Below, in pieces: positions 61,777 to 64,000 of a DNA stretch of 64,000 nt. This DNA is from Acidimicrobiaceae bacterium. GTDB taxonomy: Bacteria; Actinomycetota; Acidimicrobiia; Acidimicrobiales; Aldehydirespiratoraceae. Numbering within the stretch: position 1 is the stretch's first letter; each line of letters opens with the position of its first letter. Position numbers and translations under genes: made by a program. The stretch covers positions 95,691 to 159,690 of the forward strand of contig VXYK01000039.1 of the NCBI GenBank assembly GCA_009845995.1, in the 5' to 3' direction. A model generated the notes under the pieces. It worked only from the letters and a program-made list of their open reading frames with translations. It was not told the origin of the DNA and did not search any database.

Positions 61777-62460
61777 ATGGGCAGCCTCGGTTCATGCACC
61801 TCCGTAGAAATAGACGCCACCGGCTCCGAGACCGCCCCGCTGACCCTGCTGCTTCCACTGGGTTCCACCGAGCAACACGGTCCGCACCTTCCTCTCGACA
61901 CCGACACGCGCATTGCTCAAGCGGTTGCTGACGGAGTCGCCCTTCGTCTCGATTCGGTTCGGGTGGCGCCCCCGATAAGCATCACCGCCTCTGATGAGCA
62001 CCGCGGTTTCGCCGGAACCCTCTCGGTAGGGACCCGGGTGCTGTCGGAGATGCTCATCGAGATCGTCGGCAACGCTGGTCCCGAGTTCGGTCGCATCGTG
62101 GCCATCAACGGTCACGGTGGAAACGCCTACGCGCTCCGCGCCGCTACTGAGGTGTGCAAGGCACGAGGCCAGGCTCTCGAAGTGTGGTCGGTACGACTTC
62201 CCGGTGCCGACGCGCATGCTGGCCGGACCGAGACGTCGCTGATGTTGGCGATCGCCGAGGACCTGGTTCGACTCGATCTAGCCGAGGCCGGCGCGGTGGA
62301 ACCGCTCGACGAGCTGCTTCCCAAGATATTCGAGGCTGGCGTTCGCGAGGTATCGGCCAACGGCGTTCTAGGCGATCCCAGCGGCGCCAATCCTGCTGAG
62401 GGAACCAGGCTGCTCGCTGCTTTGATCGACGACGCCGTCAACCAACTCACCAGCGGTTGA
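61777..62460 (+). CDS. mftE: Mycofactocin precursor peptidase MftE
   Basis: A 227-residue creatininase-family peptidase from ATG 61777. Metal ligands are visible in GSTEQHGPHLPLDTDT and INGHGGNAYA, with TETSLMLAI further on. MftE cuts the C-terminal dipeptide off the modified MftA. It follows mftD by 56 bases. Confidence 0.93.
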   Translation: MGSLGSCTSVEIDATGSETAPLTLLLPLGSTEQHGPHLPLDTDTRIAQAVADGVALRLDSVRVAPPISITASDEHRGFAGTLSVGTRVLSEMLIEIVGNAGPEFGRIVAINGHGGNAYALRAATEVCKARGQALEVWSVRLPGADAHAGRTETSLMLAIAEDLVRLDLAEAGAVEPLDELLPKIFEAGVREVSANGVLGDPSGANPAEGTRLLAALIDDAVNQLTSG

Positions 62461-62518
62461 CCAACAACTGGTACGGAACTTTCTGGTAATCGTGGTCGGA
62501 CAAGCTAGACAAGTTGCC

Positions 62519-63310
62519 ATGAACCGACCTGTCGCCCTCGTTACCGGAGCCGCTCGTGGGATCGGCGCGGCCACCGTCGCACACCTGGTCGCCGACGGTT
62601 GGTCAGTTGTTGCCGTCGATATCTGCGCCGACGTTCCGACTATCGAATACTCTCTCGCCTCGCCCGATGAGCTTGCAGCGGTTGGAACGGCAGGCGGTGG
62701 CCATGTCATGACGATGAACGCCGACGTGCGGAGTCAAGTCGAGTTGGAAGACGCGGCCGAGGCAGCCGTCGAGCATTTCGGACGTCTCGACGCTGCCGTT
62801 GCGGCGGCCGGCGTCTTCAAAGCCCGCACACCGCTTTGGGAGGTAAGCGACACGGAGTGGAACACCATCACCGATATCGACCTGACCGGGGTTTTTCAGA
62901 CAGCTCGCGCCGCGATATCGCGGATTCTGGTGTCAGCAGAACCTCGACGAGGCCGCTTTGTGGCCGTGTCGTCATCAGCGGGCACAATCGGGCTGTCGAA
63001 GATGGCGCCCTACGTCGCCGCCAAACACGGGGTCATCGGTTTAGTGAAGGCGCTGGCTGTCGATCTGGCGGGCACAGGGATTACGTCAAATGCAGTTGCA
63101 CCGGGTTCGACCCGCACCGCGATCCTGGAGGCTTCGGCCGCGGCGTTCGATACTGACATCAACGAATTTGCTGCACATCAACGCCCTCTGGGACGACTCG
63201 TAGAACCCAGCGAGGTTGCCGCTGCGATCTGCTGGCTCTGCTCGGCGGACGCCGCTGCGGTCACTGGAACCGTGGTGCCGGTCGACGGCGGCATGACCAG
63301 CACCCTCTAG
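62519..63310 (+). CDS. Mycofactocin-associated short-chain dehydrogenase
   Basis: A 263-residue SDR from ATG 62519 (MNRPVALVTGAARGIG). The NAD motif is TGAARGIG, and the catalytic tetrad is visible as SSSAG, YVAAKHG and the NAG-type loop AAAGVF. Several SDRs near mycofactocin genes hold tightly bound NADH and use mycofactocin as the external electron acceptor; position after mftE suggests this is one. Substrate unknown. Confidence 0.88.
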   Translation: MNRPVALVTGAARGIGAATVAHLVADGWSVVAVDICADVPTIEYSLASPDELAAVGTAGGGHVMTMNADVRSQVELEDAAEAAVEHFGRLDAAVAAAGVFKARTPLWEVSDTEWNTITDIDLTGVFQTARAAISRILVSAEPRRGRFVAVSSSAGTIGLSKMAPYVAAKHGVIGLVKALAVDLAGTGITSNAVAPGSTRTAILEASAAAFDTDINEFAAHQRPLGRLVEPSEVAAAICWLCSADAAAVTGTVVPVDGGMTSTL

Positions 63311-63328
63311 GCCAAACCAGCATCGGCG

Positions 63329-64000
63329 TCAGGGAGAAATCAACCCCTCCTGGGGTCTGGTCCATGGCAGCTTCGAGACATGGGCGATCAGCCTGGCGCG
63401 AGGGAGCGCAACATCGCCGATCGGGACATCGATAATCACCGGTGCCTGTTGCTCCAGTGCCGCCGGAATGAGCGTCTCGAGTTCCAAGGGATCGTTGGCC
63501 CGCATCCCCACGGCACCAAAAGACTCCGCAAACTCCACAAAGTCAGGGTTGACCAGGTCCGTCTCATAGGTCCCCTCGAAAAACTCGTCCAAATCTCGGG
63601 CCACGTTCCCGTAGGAGTCGTTGTTGAACACAATCGTCACGACGTTGATGCCGTATTTCACGGCCGTGGACAACTCAGAAGCATTGAACATGAAGCCGCC
63701 GTCGCCGACGACGCACAGCACCGGCCTATCGGGTTGCGCCACCTTCACGCCCAGAGCGGTTGGGAACGAGTAGCCGAGGTTGAACGAGTATCCGGAGTCG
63801 ATGAAAGTCCTCGGTTGGTTCACCTGGAAATGCGTCCGGGCGTAGTAACCGAACTGGGTGACTCCCCAGACGATGAAGGCATCCTCCGGCGCGCCATGCT
63901 GGAGGGCCTCAAGAATCGGATACTGCGGTTCCTTCTCCCTGATGTCGAAATAGGCGATCAGACGACGAGCGGCCGCGACCGCTTCGGCCGGCGACGGGCG
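63329..64000 (-). CDS. Thiamine-diphosphate-dependent enzyme (acetolactate synthase-like), partial
   Basis: The 3' part of a gene that continues beyond the right end of the window; at least 223 codons are open from 64000. The thiamine-diphosphate motif is GDGGFMFNASELSTAV with NNDSYGN 26 residues on, and GYSFNLGYSFPTALG precedes it. A GTG at 63823 exists but sits in mid-domain and is not the start. Family members are decarboxylases or carboligases; the substrate cannot be read from this part. Confidence 0.88.
   Translation of the reverse strand, partial: RPSPAEAVAAARRLIAYFDIREKEPQYPILEALQHGAPEDAFIVWGVTQFGYYARTHFQVNQPRTFIDSGYSFNLGYSFPTALGVKVAQPDRPVLCVVGDGGFMFNASELSTAVKYGINVVTIVFNNDSYGNVARDLDEFFEGTYETDLVNPDFVEFAESFGAVGMRANDPLELETLIPAALEQQAPVIIDVPIGDVALPRARLIAHVSKLPWTRPQEGLISP

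Overview
The window looks like a chromosomal segment of a high-GC actinobacterium, most plausibly class Acidimicrobiia or a relative. Pointers are the clpS-DUF2017 pair, many GTG/TTG starts, a HspR-type (HAIR) site before clpB, a mycofactocin cluster with a luciferase-like (F420-type) oxidoreductase, and an actinobacterial-style aa3 oxidase operon. The taxon is inferred from content only.

Layout. 1-16.3 kb: a thioredoxin-like lipoprotein and CcdA (cytochrome c maturation), pdxH, two fluoride channel subunits, serS, then a minus-strand oxidase operon: subunit I-like paralog, subunit III-like paralog, membrane protein, ctaC, ctaD, ctaE, subunit IV and ctaG. Heme A genes ctaB/ctaA follow, then clpS and DUF2017. 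The first two oxidase-operon proteins lack all recognisable heme/copper ligands. 16.3-24.2 kb: degV-plsY, then a tRNA-Glu separated from tRNA-Asp/tRNA-Phe by 5.8 kb bounded by a copy of the tRNA-Glu 3' end (an island-like insertion holding a T5orf172-type protein, a NYN RNase, a DUF6226-like protein and two CaiB-type CoA transferases). 24.2-41.2 kb: mostly housekeeping and metabolism: an old-yellow-enzyme reductase, malic enzyme, purA-purB, clpB, an HD protein, acs, htpX, a YajQ-type protein and tRNA-Tyr.

41.2-55 kb is a defence-like region: a PLD-SNF2 helicase; a DUF433/DUF5615 toxin-antitoxin pair; an Eco57I-type DNA methyltransferase whose two halves lie in different frames exactly at a 25-bp AG repeat (a likely phase-variation switch, OFF here); sodC; an MNT/HEPN toxin-antitoxin pair with a perfect palindromic operator; and a large RecD-like helicase with a C-terminal PD-(D/E)XK-like nuclease domain. 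That helicase gene is cut by a 143-bp MITE with TIRs and a 3-bp TAA target duplication. Removing element plus one duplication restores a single 1248-codon frame. A second, identical MITE lies after tRNA-Glu (TSD TTA).

55-64 kb: a frameshifted luciferase-like oxidoreductase and a mycofactocin cluster, mftA-mftB-mftC and mftD-mftE-SDR, with a DUF4143 ATPase and a Bax inhibitor-1 family gene on the opposite strand between mftC and mftD. The window ends inside a thiamine-diphosphate enzyme.
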